From Candidatus Tenebribacter mawsonii (GTDB lineage: Bacteria; Cloacimonadota; Cloacimonadia; Cloacimonadales; TCS61): a stretch of 11,675 bases of DNA. Within the stretch, counting starts at the first letter, position 1. Every line of letters begins with the position of its first letter. The notes below the pieces were generated by a model that was given only the letters and a program-made list of their open reading frames with translations, was not told the DNA's origin and did not search any database. Made by a program: the position numbers and the translations under genes. This document shows positions 1 to 7,012 of the stretch, one piece after another. The stretch lies in NCBI GenBank assembly GCA_030765665.1, contig JAVCCD010000249.1, positions 1-11,675 of the forward strand, written 5' to 3'.

Positions 1-31
1 TTAATAAATACTAAAAAATTTTGGAGGAAAA

Positions 32-1297
32 ATGAAAAAAATAATAGTAATTGCATTGATTAGTATAATGCTAATGAGTATCCCATTGTTTGCAAAATCA
101 AAAGTAAGAATGGGTATTGTGTTAGGTGAAATAACAGGTGAACAATATGGTGTTCAAATAAAAAAAATTACTAAAGAAAGTCCTGCAGAGAAAGCTGGAT
201 TAATCGCAAAAGATATATTAATGAAGATCGATGGAGATAAGATTTATACTATTGATCAATTAAAAAAAATGCTCTCTTTTCTTGAACCAGAGCAAAAGAT
301 AACAGTAACATATAAGAGAGATGATAAAACCGATACATGTACTTTAGTCTTGGAAGAACGCAAGTTGCCAGAAGTTTCTAAAAGAACCTATATGGGCGTT
401 TTCTTGAAAGATCTGAATGAAAAGATAAAGAAGAAATTGAAGCTCGAAAAGCCATATGGAATAATGATAAGTAAGGTTGTAGAAGATTCTCCAGCTGATG
501 AAGCTGGGTTGAAAGATGAAGATATTCTTCTAACTTTTGCTAAAGAGAAGATCTTTACCACAGATCAATTAGTAAAAATGTTGAAAAATTTCAAACCCAA
601 TGACGAAATTGCTTTGAAGATTATCAGGAGCAAGAAAACTAAAAAACTTAAAATAATCTTAGGTGAAAAAGAAGATAAAGTTTACTATTCAGGACTTAAT
701 ACCTCATCTAATATCTTTAACATACCTGAGAATGTTCTATTTTATCAATATGATCTCCCTGGTCACAACAAATGGATAGGAGTAAAGTTAGATATTAAAA
801 CAGAGAAAACTGAGAAAGAAGGTAAGAAAATTATAACTAAAGAGAAGAAGATAACAGAAGTTATTAAAGGAACTCCAGCAGAAAAAGCCGGACTGCAAAT
901 AGGTGATATAATTGTTGCTGTAGAAAGTGATAAAAATCTGGAGATTGGCAAGGCTCTTGCAAAAAAGGAAGTTGGTGATGAAATTATTCTAACTATAGAA
1001 AGAGATGGTAGAGTTCAAGACATTGTTGTTAGTATTGGTAAAAGAGAATATGATAAGTCAAAAAAGGATGTTCAAGTTACAATAGAGGACGGTGAAATTA
1101 AGTTATTAATAAACGGTGTTGAGAAAAGTATAAGTGATTTTGAATATCTTCGCCAAGGTCTGGATGAAATTGAAATGATCAAAAATATAAAATCAGATGT
1201 GCTTGATGAAGTTCATGAAGAGCTGGAAAAAGTAAAAGAAGAGATGGAAAACATAGACTTAAATATTGAGATATTTGATGCAGAAGACGATCTCTAA
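32..1297 (+). CDS. Secreted protein with three PDZ domains, no protease domain
   Basis: The 421-residue product starts with a Sec signal peptide (KK, then a hydrophobic stretch, likely cut after Ala21). Three PDZ modules follow at about 25-112, 118-215 and 245-340. Each carries the family's core motif: SPAEKAGL at 50-57, SPADEAGL at 153-160 and TPAEKAGL at 281-288. The acidic, Glu/Lys-rich tail (about 340-421) looks helical or coiled coil. There is no trypsin-like His/Asp/Ser domain, so this is not a DegP/HtrA protease by itself. In known families PDZ arrays bind C-termini or unfolded segments of partner proteins, so a periplasmic scaffold, chaperone or adaptor role is inferred. The start is set by GGAGG at 23-27, four bases before ATG. 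It ends at a terminator shared with the converging AMMECR1 gene. The specific substrate is unknown. Confidence 0.85.
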   Translation: MKKIIVIALISIMLMSIPLFAKSKVRMGIVLGEITGEQYGVQIKKITKESPAEKAGLIAKDILMKIDGDKIYTIDQLKKMLSFLEPEQKITVTYKRDDKTDTCTLVLEERKLPEVSKRTYMGVFLKDLNEKIKKKLKLEKPYGIMISKVVEDSPADEAGLKDEDILLTFAKEKIFTTDQLVKMLKNFKPNDEIALKIIRSKKTKKLKIILGEKEDKVYYSGLNTSSNIFNIPENVLFYQYDLPGHNKWIGVKLDIKTEKTEKEGKKIITKEKKITEVIKGTPAEKAGLQIGDIIVAVESDKNLEIGKALAKKEVGDEIILTIERDGRVQDIVVSIGKREYDKSKKDVQVTIEDGEIKLLINGVEKSISDFEYLRQGLDEIEMIKNIKSDVLDEVHEELEKVKEEMENIDLNIEIFDAEDDL

Positions 1298-1322
1298 TAT
1301 CCTCCCTAAAGGCTGTTAGATA

Positions 1323-1360
1323 AAAACAAAGACCCTTGATTATTCAAGGGTCTTTGTTTT
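1323..1360. terminator. Bidirectional intrinsic terminator between convergent genes
   Basis: A perfect 17-bp stem (1323-1339 with 1344-1360) encloses a TTAT loop. The stem begins with AAAA and ends with TTTT, so it offers a U-tract in both directions. It lies 25 bases after the PDZ gene stop and 14 bases beyond the AMMECR1 gene stop, serving both. Confidence 0.93.
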
Positions 1361-1374
1361 ATAAATATGAGTTT

Positions 1375-1917
1375 TTACTCATTAAATTTTTCAACTTGAT
1401 AGATATATATTTCGCAATCTGGATCTTTATAAGCTTCTGCTGGTAATCCTGCTTTAGAAGAGCATAAACTTCTCAGAAAAGTTTCACGATCCCAACCGGT
1501 ATCAGTTGCAACTTGCGGTAAATAGACACCACTATGAAGACCTTTTTTTATCCATACACCATCAATACCCATTCGGATCTTTTTATAATCTGAAATTTTT
1601 TCCATAGGTGACAACACTGAAATCTCGATTTTAATTTCATCAATTTCATGTGCTTGAATTGGTTGAAATCGTGGATCTTCAAATGCTGCTGCTGTTGCCA
1701 TCTTGATAACAGCTTTAAAAAGAGGTATATGGGCATGCATGTGCCCAATACAACCCCGTAAATTTCCTTCTTTATGAAGTGTAACGAATACTGCTCGGGA
1801 TTCTAATAAAATAGAATTATCTGGCTCTTCAATTGATAATTGTTTGTTGTTTATTAAATAATATTTTATACTATCTCTAGCTAATTCTAATAATTGTAGT
1901 TTAAGATTGTTAATCAT
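1375..1917 (-). CDS. AMMECR1-domain protein (AmmeMemoRadiSam system protein A type)
   Basis: The 180-residue protein is a single AMMECR1 domain of normal family length. The hallmark LRGCIG motif is at 53-58, followed by a helix and the DPRF motif at 81-84. In many bacteria and archaea this family co-occurs with a MEMO-family protein and a radical SAM protein; neither is in this window. Its biochemical role is not settled, and a nucleotide or RNA-modification link is only speculation. The ATG at 1917 has no recognisable Shine-Dalgarno. Instead it overlaps, as ATGA, the stop of a 29-codon ORF with a strong ribosome site, so translation probably depends on coupling. It is the last gene of the TetR - small ORF - AMMECR1 minus-strand group and ends at the shared terminator. 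Confidence 0.9.
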   Translation of the reverse strand: MINNLKLQLLELARDSIKYYLINNKQLSIEEPDNSILLESRAVFVTLHKEGNLRGCIGHMHAHIPLFKAVIKMATAAAFEDPRFQPIQAHEIDEIKIEISVLSPMEKISDYKKIRMGIDGVWIKKGLHSGVYLPQVATDTGWDRETFLRSLCSSKAGLPAEAYKDPDCEIYIYQVEKFNE

Positions 1918-2003
1918 GAAGCTAGATTTTCTCGATCTTTATTACTACTCATTAAAATTTTACGCATAAAATCTTTTTCTTTCTTATTTAATGGAACAGC
2001 CAT
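1914..2003 (-). CDS. 29-residue small ORF translationally coupled to the AMMECR1 gene
   Basis: The ORF reads ATG-GCT-GTT-CCA and so on, and encodes a Lys-rich peptide (starts MAVPLNKKEKDF, ends DRENLAS). Its SD, AAGGAGA (2009-2015), five bases before the ATG, is one of the best in the window. Its TGA stop overlaps the AMMECR1 ATG as ATGA. It begins 37 bases after the TetR stop, so it sits inside the operon. It has no membrane segment or signal peptide and I recognise no family. It could be a real small protein, a leader peptide whose job is to deliver ribosomes to the AMMECR1 start, or an N-terminal extension of AMMECR1 separated by a one-base shift. Known AMMECR1 proteins are complete without it, so I favour one of the first two. 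Confidence 0.6.
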   Translation of the reverse strand: MAVPLNKKEKDFMRKILMSSNKDRENLAS

Positions 2004-2040
2004 TAGTTTCTCCTTATATTATATGTTTATACAAAATTAT

Positions 2041-2649
2041 CTATTTTATCCGGATTCCCCAACGAATAATATCAACTATTTTATCTTTCATGTCTTCTAA
2101 TGAAAAGGATTGTTTTTTTGTAGACCACTCTGTAAGTAAGAAGTCCATTGTACCGAATATAATTACCGTTAGAGCTTTAGAGTCTATAGATCTGATACTA
2201 TTTTCTTTAATTGCATCTATAATTAGTCTTTCTATATATGAGATGTATTCTTTTAGGGGATTGTAAGAAGGATACAAGTCATAAAAATCTGGACTTTGTC
2301 TCAATTCAATAGCTAAAAATCGAGCGATAGCAGGTTGTTTTGTAAATATACCAACATGTAAATCAATAAATTTTGTAAAACGATCTAGGGCTGTCTTTTC
2401 TAAAGCTATTTTACTTCTCATTTCAATTAATATATCTTCAATAAGTCCATCAAATGCAGAGACAAGCAAGTTCTCTTTGTTATTGAAATATAAGTAAATC
2501 GTACCATCAGCAACATTAGCTAACTTTGCTATATGAGATATTTTAGCTTTATGAAAACCATTATGGGAAAACACTTCTATGGCAGCTTTGATGATAGCAT
2601 TTTTTTTTGATAATTGCTTATCAGATAGAATATTTTTATTTTTGCCCAT
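2041..2649 (-). CDS. TetR-family regulator, FadR (Bacillus YsiA)-like
   Basis: The 202-residue protein has an N-terminal TetR DNA-binding domain (helix-turn-helix about 36-56). It contains VADGTIYLYFNNKENLL, nearly the same wording as Bacillus FadR. The C-terminal part also follows that protein, with an ELRQS block near 114-118 and an IFGTMDFLLTEW-like block. From memory, Bacillus FadR represses fatty-acid degradation genes and is released by long-chain acyl-CoA. A similar acyl-CoA or lipid ligand is inferred here, but no fad gene lies nearby. ATG at 2649 is preceded by a modest AAAGGA site. A promoter with palindromic sequence lies just upstream, which suggests autoregulation. The small ORF and AMMECR1 gene follow in the same direction. 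Remnants of an ABC efflux operon lie just upstream on the same strand, and TetR genes often accompany such operons. Confidence 0.88.
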   Translation of the reverse strand: MGKNKNILSDKQLSKKNAIIKAAIEVFSHNGFHKAKISHIAKLANVADGTIYLYFNNKENLLVSAFDGLIEDILIEMRSKIALEKTALDRFTKFIDLHVGIFTKQPAIARFLAIELRQSPDFYDLYPSYNPLKEYISYIERLIIDAIKENSIRSIDSKALTVIIFGTMDFLLTEWSTKKQSFSLEDMKDKIVDIIRWGIRIK

Positions 2650-2673
2650 ATTATTTCCTTTAAATTATTAATG

Positions 2674-2717
2674 ATATAGTCTATATACAAAAATTGAGTG
2701 AATGTTCAATGTGTCAA
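2674..2717 (-). promoter_or_regulatory. Putative TetR-gene promoter with overlapping dyads
   Basis: On the minus strand TTGAAC (2704-2709) lies 16 bases before TATATA (2682-2687), about 32 bases from the ATG. A further TTGACA is at 2712-2717. The -10 is embedded in a perfect dyad ATATAG-T-CTATAT (2674-2686). TGAATGTTCA (2699-2708), with TGAA/TTCA arms, overlaps the -35 and resembles the half-sites of FadR-type TetR operators. Autorepression is an inference. Confidence 0.45.
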
Positions 2718-2895
2718 ATTGTTTATGAATTAAATTCAGTTATATATGAATATTAAAATGAAAGTGTGATGTATTGTAAAATTTTAATTTTTTTTTTTAG
2801 AATTCCAAAAAATGAACAACTATTGTATCATCAGTATAATGCCAATTATTTGATTATAATTAAGATACTTCACTGTAAATATCAATTCTTTAAAC
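2718..2895. other. Non-coding AT-rich spacer
   Basis: No supportable gene is present on either strand. The stretch is very AT-rich and includes an 11-T run (2788-2798). It separates the TetR promoter from the terminator hairpin of the efflux remnant. Confidence 0.7.
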
Positions 2896-2927
2896 ATTAG
2901 CCTTCCAATTTGCACCGGAAGGCTAAT
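2896..2927 (-). terminator. Terminator-like hairpin after the TolC remnant
   Basis: A perfect 11-bp stem (2896-2906 with 2917-2927) has a 10-base loop. It lies 18 bases beyond the stop of the minus-strand TolC fragment. The tract after it on that strand is only GTTTAAAG, so it may be a weak terminator. It has survived although the gene it served is broken. Confidence 0.6.
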
Positions 2928-2945
2928 AGCAAATAGATTATTATA

Positions 2946-3455
2946 TTACCACTTGTTAAGTATTTTAGCAGAAAGTAGTAAGTTAATCTCCTCCTGCTTT
3001 TTCATAAGTCGATACTTATTTTGTATACGGGCAAGCTGAGTATTTTGGAAATCAATTTTAGACCGCTCAAGATCTAACAGGCTTATCATTCCTAAACGGA
3101 AATGTTCTTGTGCCATGTTCAAATTTTCTGTAGCTAATTCCAGTTTATCTTCATAAAGTTCAAATGATCTTTTCAGTGTTGCCAAATCGTTTTGCAGGTT
3201 AAGTAATTGGAGACCATAATCTTTCTTGCTCTTCACATAATCAAGTTTCTGGATCTTAAGGTTGCGTCTGCTGCGAATGACCTCTTCTAAATCATCCATT
3301 ACACCAAATATGTTCCAACTTGCACTAAGAGTTAGGGATTGTGAGTCGCGAGAGTAATCTGAGAAACTGTTAACATCACCCAGATCAGAATGAGCAAAAC
3401 TATATCCTATCGAGATAGTTGGCAAAAGGCTCAAATTTTTCTTCCAGATCAGAAT
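2946..3455 (-). pseudogene. TolC-like outer-membrane efflux protein, C-terminal half only
   Basis: The open frame holds 169 residues with no ATG at its start. An in-frame TGA (3456-3458) is followed directly by ILIWKKNLSLLPTISIGYSF, typical of the point in TolC proteins where a long helix passes into the barrel strands. After it come a strand (SLTLSASWNIFG), long helices with heptad-like Leu, and the family's GMISLLDLERSKIDFQNTQ block. The frame ends at LNKW. Normal TolC proteins have about 420-480 residues with two such repeats. Here only the last repeat remains, so the first 250 or more residues and the signal peptide are missing. TTG at 3432-3434 could be read as a start but has no ribosome site. 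The 5' end overlaps out of frame an ABC permease fragment, marking a deletion junction. Confidence 0.8.
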
Positions 3456-3732
3456 TCATACTCATCACGAGAAGATTTTCATTATCAAATCCCAGATCTT
3501 TTTTCTGCATATACTTCAGTTGTGAGTAGATTACACCAGTTCCAATGAGTAGAAAAACAGCCGGAGTGAACTGAATTATTACAATTATAGTGCACAGGAC
3601 CAGTCCTTTTCCTTTACTCACAAGCTTTGCTTTGAAAATATCAACGGGAGAATAAGATGATAGGATAATGGCTGGATAACTACCGGAAATAATTCCCAGA
3701 ATTATAACTCCACTGATTCCCAGCGAAGAATC
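3400..3732 (-). pseudogene. MacB/FtsX-type ABC transporter permease, internal fragment
   Basis: This open frame has 110 residues between TAA (3733-3735) and TAG at 3400. It contains the hallmark stretch of MacB-like permeases in the right order: a transmembrane segment with LGIISGSYPAIILSSYSP, then VDIFKAKLVSKGKG. A second transmembrane segment (IIVIIQFTPAVFLLIGTGVI) follows, then QLKYMQKKDLGFDNENLLVM at the start of a periplasmic loop. Full proteins of this family have about 400-800 residues, so both ends are gone. Upstream, in another frame, a short scrap (about 3733-3772, LAVEIASAEFLNKILRW) looks like the preceding permease residues, so a frameshift has also occurred. The 3' end runs out of frame into the TolC fragment. 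GTG at 3619-3621 has no supporting ribosome site. No ATPase gene is present. Confidence 0.78.
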
Positions 3733-3772
3733 TTATTTAGAAATTCTGCTGAAGCAATCTCTACTGCTAACC

Positions 3773-3967
3773 TTAAAAATCAAAATTTAATAAATCCTGC
3801 AATTGCTTCTTCCATAATTTCTTGCAGTTAGCAATTTCAGGGTTGATTGATAGAGACAAACTGAGAGAAACCTTAAAAGGATCAAACAAGAAGTTGATCT
3901 GAGAGAGATCCTCTTCAAGGTTAAGTTTAAATTTATAGTTTCTTCTAACTTTTGTTTTAGATGTTTT
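3773..3967 (-). pseudogene. Unassigned 64-codon open stretch, probable gene remnant
   Basis: This is an open frame from just after TAG (3968-3970) to TAA (3773-3775), with no ATG and no ribosome site. It starts within a few bases of the Bax-like gene's end. The product reads LNLEEDLSQINFLFDPFKVS, then alternating Ser/Leu, then INPEIANCKKLWKKQLQDLL. The strand-like Ser/Leu run, NPEI and LWKK are TolC-like in flavour, and IWKK recurs at the start of the TolC fragment. I infer, weakly, that it is another piece of the same broken TolC gene. It could also be the C-terminus of an unrelated envelope protein. Confidence 0.35.
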
Positions 3968-4742
3968 CTATGAATTCATTTTCATGTTTTTTCATAGTTC
4001 TTCTTATCTTCTGAACATATACGTTGCCTTCTGTAGAATATTTTGTAAGTTCATTTGCAAGTTTGTAGGCATCTATAGGCTCATTTGTTTCGCGGAAATT
4101 TTTCCGTATTTTTCTCAAATCATAATAAGCTTTATGAGTATTTAAATTCCTTAAATAACATTGTATTGATTGATTTACTGTCTCATATTTTGCGACGTAG
4201 AATCTGGATCCTTCTGCACGTTTTTTTGGCACTATCCCCTTACTTGATGATAATGTTCTCATCCCAAAAAGGTTATTAGCTCTTTTAGCAAAACCGGAAG
4301 TTCCGTATGCTGATTCGATCGCTGCTTGAGAAATTACCATTAATTCTGGTATAACATCAATTCTTGTTAATAGATATGATAATTCTTTTTTATTTGTGTG
4401 AGAGAAATTATGTAATTTATAATATTCTGCTTTATTATTTAGCCAGTTTATATTCTCAATATCTAGTTTTTCTTTCTCAAATTTAGTAATCAAGTTAATC
4501 AATTTGATCCTGTCATGCATGATATAACTATTCTCTGATTTGATGATAGGTCTGATGAAGCTTAAAAATGACTCTATGTTTTCTTCATAAGTTAATGAAT
4601 GAGAGAAATTTGGCACTGAAGTGAATTGCTCAACTTCAAATATTGTTGTATTTTTCAACTGTGATGCATAAACAATATCTGTTACTGTAAAAGCAACGAA
4701 TACTAATATCATTACAATTGAGAACAATTTAGTACGATACAC
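3957..4742 (-). CDS. Bax-family glucosaminidase (peptidoglycan hydrolase)
   Basis: The 261-residue protein begins with a signal peptide or membrane anchor, likely cut after Ala26 (..TDIVYA). The C-terminal two thirds follow E. coli Bax: LLTRIDVIPELMVISQAAIE with the presumed catalytic Glu144, YGTSGFAKRANNLFGM, GIVPKKRAEGS, then LRNLNTHKAYYDLRKIR and ELTKYSTEG. The family belongs to the lysozyme-like GH73 group that cuts N-acetylglucosaminyl bonds in peptidoglycan, so it probably acts in the periplasm in wall turnover. I chose GTG at 4742 because AAGGAGA (4747-4753) lies five bases upstream and the signal peptide begins there. The frame is open to 4877 (TTG), but that part lacks a ribosome site. 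It is divergent from the PadR operon, and the stop is followed at once by remnant DNA. Confidence 0.87.
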   Translation of the reverse strand: MYRTKLFSIVMILVFVAFTVTDIVYASQLKNTTIFEVEQFTSVPNFSHSLTYEENIESFLSFIRPIIKSENSYIMHDRIKLINLITKFEKEKLDIENINWLNNKAEYYKLHNFSHTNKKELSYLLTRIDVIPELMVISQAAIESAYGTSGFAKRANNLFGMRTLSSSKGIVPKKRAEGSRFYVAKYETVNQSIQCYLRNLNTHKAYYDLRKIRKNFRETNEPIDAYKLANELTKYSTEGNVYVQKIRRTMKKHENEFIENI

Positions 4743-5086
4743 TGAATCTCCTTTTATATTTTTATTAATTTTTTTTCTAAAAAATATCTGGGGAAAAACT
4801 TTTTTGTAGCTAATAGTGTCAAGTAGAATAATCTGAATAAAAACCATAATACTTCTAAGAACAGCAATATAGCTCAAATAATTGTCATAATAATCGAATA
4901 AAAATATAAAATATATATCTATGAACTACTCTACTTTCGAATAATATATTTGACAATAATTTGCTTAAAAATTCTTTTACCTTATTCTATAGTAGATTAG
5001 TGGAAAGGAATATAGTAGAAAATAAAGTGAAGACTATGTTTGCTTTTTGAGTCTTAAATACTGAATTGAAAGATTAAGGAGGATAA
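4743..5086. promoter_or_regulatory. Divergent Bax/PadR intergenic region with repeated AGTAGA elements
   Basis: This 344-bp stretch has no gene. It holds the Bax SD at its left end and the PadR SD (AAGGAGG, 5076-5082) at its right. Near the PadR gene, TATAGTAGA is repeated at 4988-4996 and 5011-5019 (23-bp period). The first copy starts with a good -10, TATAGT (4988-4993), 17 bases after a poor TTAAAA -35. An 11-bp near-inverted copy, matching 10 of 11, lies at 4925-4935 versus 4991-5001. A second near-inverted pair (12 of 13) is 4875-4887 and 4951-4963; the latter contains TTGACA at 4950-4955. These are candidate PadR operators, by inference. Confidence 0.45.
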
Positions 5087-5671
5087 ATGTCACGTTTAGA
5101 TTTAGTTGTTCTGGGCTTCTTGAACAGGCAACCCATGCACGGTTACAAGATAATCGGCTATTTTGAAAAACGCGGAATCTATATGTGGACGCGGGTAAAA
5201 ACGCCGTCTGTATATAAAGCCCTACAAAGGCTTGAAAAGAAAGAATTTATCACTGGAGAATTGAAGCAAGAAGGAAATAAGCCAACCCGAAAAGTGTTTA
5301 CAATTACAGAATCTGGAAGAGAATATTTTATGGAAATTTTACGATCATTCCTATGGGGAAAAGGTCAATTTCAAAATCCGTTTGATTTTTGGAATGCATT
5401 TCGATTCATTCAAAAGAATATTACTCGTTTAGAATTTTTAGAAATCATTGAACAACGTGAGAAACAGCATGAAGAGATAGCAAAAAAAATGAGTGAGAAA
5501 CATAAGCATGCTGTAGAATGCGGTGATATGCCTAAGTTTCCTTTCTATGGAAAAATCTTACATAATTCGATGCTTGAGGTGAAAAAAAATGAACTAAAAA
5601 TGTTGGATGAATTAAAAACAGCAGCTATGTTAAAAGAGAATCAAAAAGACTTTAAAGAGGAGCCAGAATGA
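5087..5671 (+). CDS. PadR-family transcriptional regulator of the RND efflux operon
   Basis: The 194-residue protein has an N-terminal PadR winged helix at about 3-82. It shows the family wording LDLVVLGFLNRQPMHGYKI, then SVYKALQRLEKKEFI and KVFTITESGREYF. A helical C-terminal dimerisation part follows (about 85-185, coiled-coil rich) and an acidic tail. PadR proteins are usually ligand-responsive repressors of detoxification or efflux genes. As first gene of a four-gene efflux operon, this one very likely senses a pump substrate and controls its own operon, though I cannot see its ligand. ATG at 5087 follows a near-perfect AAGGAGG. Its TGA overlaps the tolC-like ATG as ATGA, so the regulator and pump are translated together. 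Confidence 0.9.
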   Translation: MSRLDLVVLGFLNRQPMHGYKIIGYFEKRGIYMWTRVKTPSVYKALQRLEKKEFITGELKQEGNKPTRKVFTITESGREYFMEILRSFLWGKGQFQNPFDFWNAFRFIQKNITRLEFLEIIEQREKQHEEIAKKMSEKHKHAVECGDMPKFPFYGKILHNSMLEVKKNELKMLDELKTAAMLKENQKDFKEEPE

Positions 5672-7002
5672 AAAAAATAATACTAATATTAATGATCGCA
5701 ACGTTTACCTATGGGTTATTTGCAGAGATATTAACTTTGGATATTGCAAAAAAACTAGCCTTATTAAATAATCCTGAATTGCTTGCTGCTGAAGAAGCAA
5801 ATAAAGCCAGTAAAACTAACTTATGGAAAACCTACCTTTCTGTTGTGCCAAGTGCAACACTCAGTGGTAATGCAACATATTTTGATGAAACTCAAACTAT
5901 GCAAAATGGTATTGACGAATATGATGCATCTTCCAGTTATCAACTTCTTGTGAATCAACCACTTTTTAATGGTGGTAAAGTTTGGCTTGGTGCTGGCATA
6001 TCAACTGATGCTCATAAAATATCCAATGCATCTTATACAAGTACAAAACTTAGCACAATTGTGAATCTGGAAAAAAAATATTTTGCAGTATTAAAGAGTA
6101 AAACACTTCTAGAAATTGCTGAGAAGAATTTGCAGAATTCCACTACTAATGCTGAAATAGCAAAAGTAAAATATGAAGCGGGAACACTCTCTAAAGCTGG
6201 ATCTCTGCAGCTGTTATCAGAACAAGCCAATAAAGAAGTAAATCAAATTCAAGCTGAAACAATGTATCAAACAAGTTTGTTGGATTTAACTAATTTTTTA
6301 CAATTAGATAACATAACTGAAATGGAAGAAGTAGATAAAAATCTCTATGAAATTGAATTAGAAAAATTGAAGGAATTGAATATTAATGAAATAGGAATTC
6401 TCGTCGAAGAGATTATGAATTTAGGATTATCACAAAATCCCACTTTGAAGATTTCTGAGTATTCTGTGAAAACAAGCAGTAAATCTATGCTAATGGCTGG
6501 TGGGAATTTCTTGCCAACCTTTAACCTGCAATATTCAAAACGTTGGTCTAAATACGATTTTGAAGATGAATATACTGATGGTGTTGGTCAGTTGGGCTTG
6601 AATATTTCTCTACCGATTTTTCCACTTGTAGATAATGGTCTGGAAGTAGCTACTGCCAGACATAATTTAAAACAAGCAAAATACAATTTACAATATGCCG
6701 AGAACAGTATTGAACTTGCTATTAAAAGTTCAGTTCTAAACATGGTGTCAGCTGCTAAGACGGTTTATTCTTCTCAACTCTCTTTAGAGTATTCCAGCGA
6801 AACTTATAAGCAGATGAAAGAACGATTTATCAATGGTCAGATAACAGCTAACGAACTTCTCTCTACTGAAATTATGTACACATCTGCTCAAAATCAATTT
6901 GCGACAAGTTTCTATGATTATCTAACTGCAAAATCTTCACTTATGCAGCTTATGGGAACAGAAGATCTTGAACAATTAAATAAGATTATAAAAGGAATAT
7001 AG
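5668..7002 (+). CDS. TolC-family outer-membrane efflux channel
   Basis: The 444-residue protein has a signal peptide cut near Ala19 (..YGLFA), and the mature part starts EILTLDIAKKLALLNNPELL, the usual TolC opening. Two structural repeats follow. Each has a long helix, a strand segment (around LSVVPSATLSGNA, and NFLPTFNLQYSKR in the second half), a second strand (SSYQLLVNQPLFNGG; GQLGLNISLPIF) and another long helix pair. Length is normal. It should form the trimeric outer-membrane and periplasmic duct for the RND pump encoded next. The start overlaps the PadR stop (ATGA) and has GAGGAG at 5657-5662. The adaptor gene begins 10 bases after the stop. Confidence 0.92.
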   Translation: MKKIILILMIATFTYGLFAEILTLDIAKKLALLNNPELLAAEEANKASKTNLWKTYLSVVPSATLSGNATYFDETQTMQNGIDEYDASSSYQLLVNQPLFNGGKVWLGAGISTDAHKISNASYTSTKLSTIVNLEKKYFAVLKSKTLLEIAEKNLQNSTTNAEIAKVKYEAGTLSKAGSLQLLSEQANKEVNQIQAETMYQTSLLDLTNFLQLDNITEMEEVDKNLYEIELEKLKELNINEIGILVEEIMNLGLSQNPTLKISEYSVKTSSKSMLMAGGNFLPTFNLQYSKRWSKYDFEDEYTDGVGQLGLNISLPIFPLVDNGLEVATARHNLKQAKYNLQYAENSIELAIKSSVLNMVSAAKTVYSSQLSLEYSSETYKQMKERFINGQITANELLSTEIMYTSAQNQFATSFYDYLTAKSSLMQLMGTEDLEQLNKIIKGI

Positions 7003-7012
7003 GGAGACAACG

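Noticed and set aside
1991..2266. 91-codon + strand ORF antisense to the TetR gene
   Set aside because: It lies over the well-supported TetR gene and small ORF and has no ribosome site or recognisable family.
2041..2649. TetR protein as the regulator of the RND operon
   Set aside because: The RND operon carries its own PadR gene and lies over 2 kb away; the TetR protein resembles FadR rather than AcrR-type efflux repressors.
2788..2798. 11-T run as a phase-variation tract
   Set aside because: It is outside any coding frame and far from the predicted TetR promoter, so there is no evidence that it switches anything.
4743..4877. 45-residue N-terminal extension of the Bax-like protein from a TTG
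   Set aside because: It lacks a ribosome site. GTG at 4742 has a strong SD at the right distance and begins a sensible signal peptide.
4950..4955. TTGACA as the -35 of the PadR operon
   Set aside because: No good -10 lies 16-18 bases downstream; the TATAGT at 4988 is too far away for this pairing.
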